DNA from: a virus
DNA: 39,874 bases
Virus record (IMG/VR): IMGVR_UViG_3300030099_002745
Coordinates: 15,663 to 55,536 of that record
Reading direction: 5' to 3' (one strand)
Positions 39,272 through 39,874 of this stretch are shown here, one piece after another. Under the pieces are notes generated by a model that was given only the letters and a program-made list of their open reading frames with translations, had not been told where the DNA came from and ran no database searches. The position numbers and the translations under genes were made by a program. How positions within the stretch are numbered: position 1 is the first letter of the stretch; each line of letters begins with the position of its first letter.

Positions 39272-39483
39272 TCTTCCTCCTGTTTTACTCTAGCCCATGT
39301 CGTTACTTTTCCATTTCCCATCGAATAGTCAATCCTCGTTATCGCATGAATATCCATGAAGTTCAGTTCACGTTCTACCATGCACACACATGGTTCTGCA
39401 TGGCTGATGTCACCCAATTGATGACATGCAACCAACACAGTTCCAGTTCCATTGCATACCTTACACTCATCCAACTCTATCAC
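39268..39483 (-). CDS. Small protein with DnaJ-like CxxCxGxG motif
   Basis: A 71-residue protein. N-terminal CKVCNGTGTVLVACHQLG and AEPCVCM provide one DnaJ-like zinc site (CxxCxGTG plus CxC). The rest looks like a beta-rich small domain ending in VKQEEE. The gene overlaps the 3' end of the helicase. Function unknown. Confidence 0.65.
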   Translation of the reverse strand: MIELDECKVCNGTGTVLVACHQLGDISHAEPCVCMVERELNFMDIHAITRIDYSMGNGKVTTWARVKQEEE

Positions 39484-39874
39484 CTACGTAGTTAAGAGAA
39501 ACCTTTGCCCTAGTTATCGCAACATAGCACAGATTCCTCTCTTGTAGTCTATCAGCCTCAGACTTAGCCATAGGATGTGGCATCAAGTCAGGCTTGAGAA
39601 TCCATACATTGTTTGACTCAAGACCCTTAGCCTTGTGGATTGTAGAGAAGGTTACACATGCACCCTTCTTATCCTTGAAGACCGCTTCGATGTTCTTGAT
39701 TAACCCATCAACAGTTAGTGCTTGACCAATCAATGCTCTGATACAATCAGCCTTGTCATTCAGACCCCTAACCATGTGTTCCTTATCCTGATTCTGGTAG
39801 TGTGTCCTCATGTTGCTGATATGCTCATTGAACAATGGCATGAAGGTAGATATCTCCATGCTCTTATCAGCAGT
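39467..39874 (-). CDS. UvrD/Rep-type helicase, C-terminal part, cut by window edge
   Basis: The visible 135 residues end an SF1A helicase: VTFSTIHKAKGLESNNVWIL (motif V) and ERNLCYVAITRAK (motif VI). The reading frame stays open through the window edge (codons upstream of ATG 39859 are T-A-D-K-S), so the first half with Walker A and B is outside. It would unwind DNA during replication or recombination. It lies at the start of what is visible of the right-hand transcription unit. Confidence 0.85.
   Translation of the reverse strand, partial: TADKSMEISTFMPLFNEHISNMRTHYQNQDKEHMVRGLNDKADCIRALIGQALTVDGLIKNIEAVFKDKKGACVTFSTIHKAKGLESNNVWILKPDLMPHPMAKSEADRLQERNLCYVAITRAKVSLNYVGDRVG

Noticed and set aside
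1-39874. tRNA, rRNA, insertion sequence or integrase/attachment site
   Set aside because: I looked for cloverleaf-like arms with GTTCGA-type T-loops, terminal inverted repeats with transposase motifs and tyrosine/serine integrase motifs and saw none. A tRNAscan or profile search would be more sensitive.

Overview
The window looks like part of the genome of a tailed virus (Caudoviricetes) that infects a marine archaeon. The best match is the magrovirus type, i.e. viruses of Marine Group II Euryarchaeota (Poseidoniales). The reasoning is that a bacterial-style tail-fibre module sits beside an archaeal information-processing set: family B DNA polymerase in two pieces, sliding clamp, clamp loader, archaeo-eukaryotic primase, XPF-type nuclease, ATP-dependent DNA ligase, transcription factor B, a histone-fold protein and a PC4-like protein. 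The magrovirus assignment is inference from gene content; no marker tree could be run.

Layout. Positions 1-9277 (+ strand) are the distal tail/adhesin module: a giant repeat-rich fibre cut by the left window edge, four very small basic Cys-rich proteins, two LamG-like lectin proteins, a protein with an ILEI-like domain and a tail assembly chaperone-like protein, nearly all overlapping by 1-17 nt. Positions 9385-39874 are entirely on the - strand and converge on the tail module. The - strand appears to hold three transcription units. The right one (39874 to 36255) starts outside the window, carries the end of a UvrD-like helicase and small proteins, and finishes with a ubiquitin-like protein ending in Gly-Gly-Leu, followed by a hairpin/T-tract terminator. 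The second (36025 to about 9914) starts at a palindrome-rich 230-bp regulatory region and runs for about 26 kb: class II ribonucleotide reductase, TFB, E1-like enzyme, JAMM protease, histone fold, ligase, clamp loader, RadA/Sak4-like ATPase, clamp, split PolB, Cas4-like nuclease, primase, XPF nuclease, DUF3987-like ATPase and a DnaQ-like exonuclease. It ends at a hairpin followed by several T-tracts. The third (about 9805 to 9385) is a cluster of tiny, mostly membrane, proteins with its own TATA-like promoter and a probably leaderless first gene.

How it works together. The - strand genes make nucleotides (NrdJ), redirect transcription (TFB, PC4-like) and supply most of a replisome and recombination set. 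The most unusual content is a possible ubiquitin-like conjugation module (ThiS/MoaD-type Ubl at 36255-36455, E1-like ThiF protein at 30994-31569, JAMM protease at 29568-30233). Also notable are the PolB split, with six tiny genes between the halves, and a clamp-loader-like protein that has lost its P-loop.

Thirteen genes of 22-59 codons were read directly from the sequence. Most of the short ones are supported by stop/start overlaps with their neighbours. Many start codons were reassigned using Shine-Dalgarno spacing. No tRNA, rRNA, CRISPR array, insertion sequence or integrase was seen.
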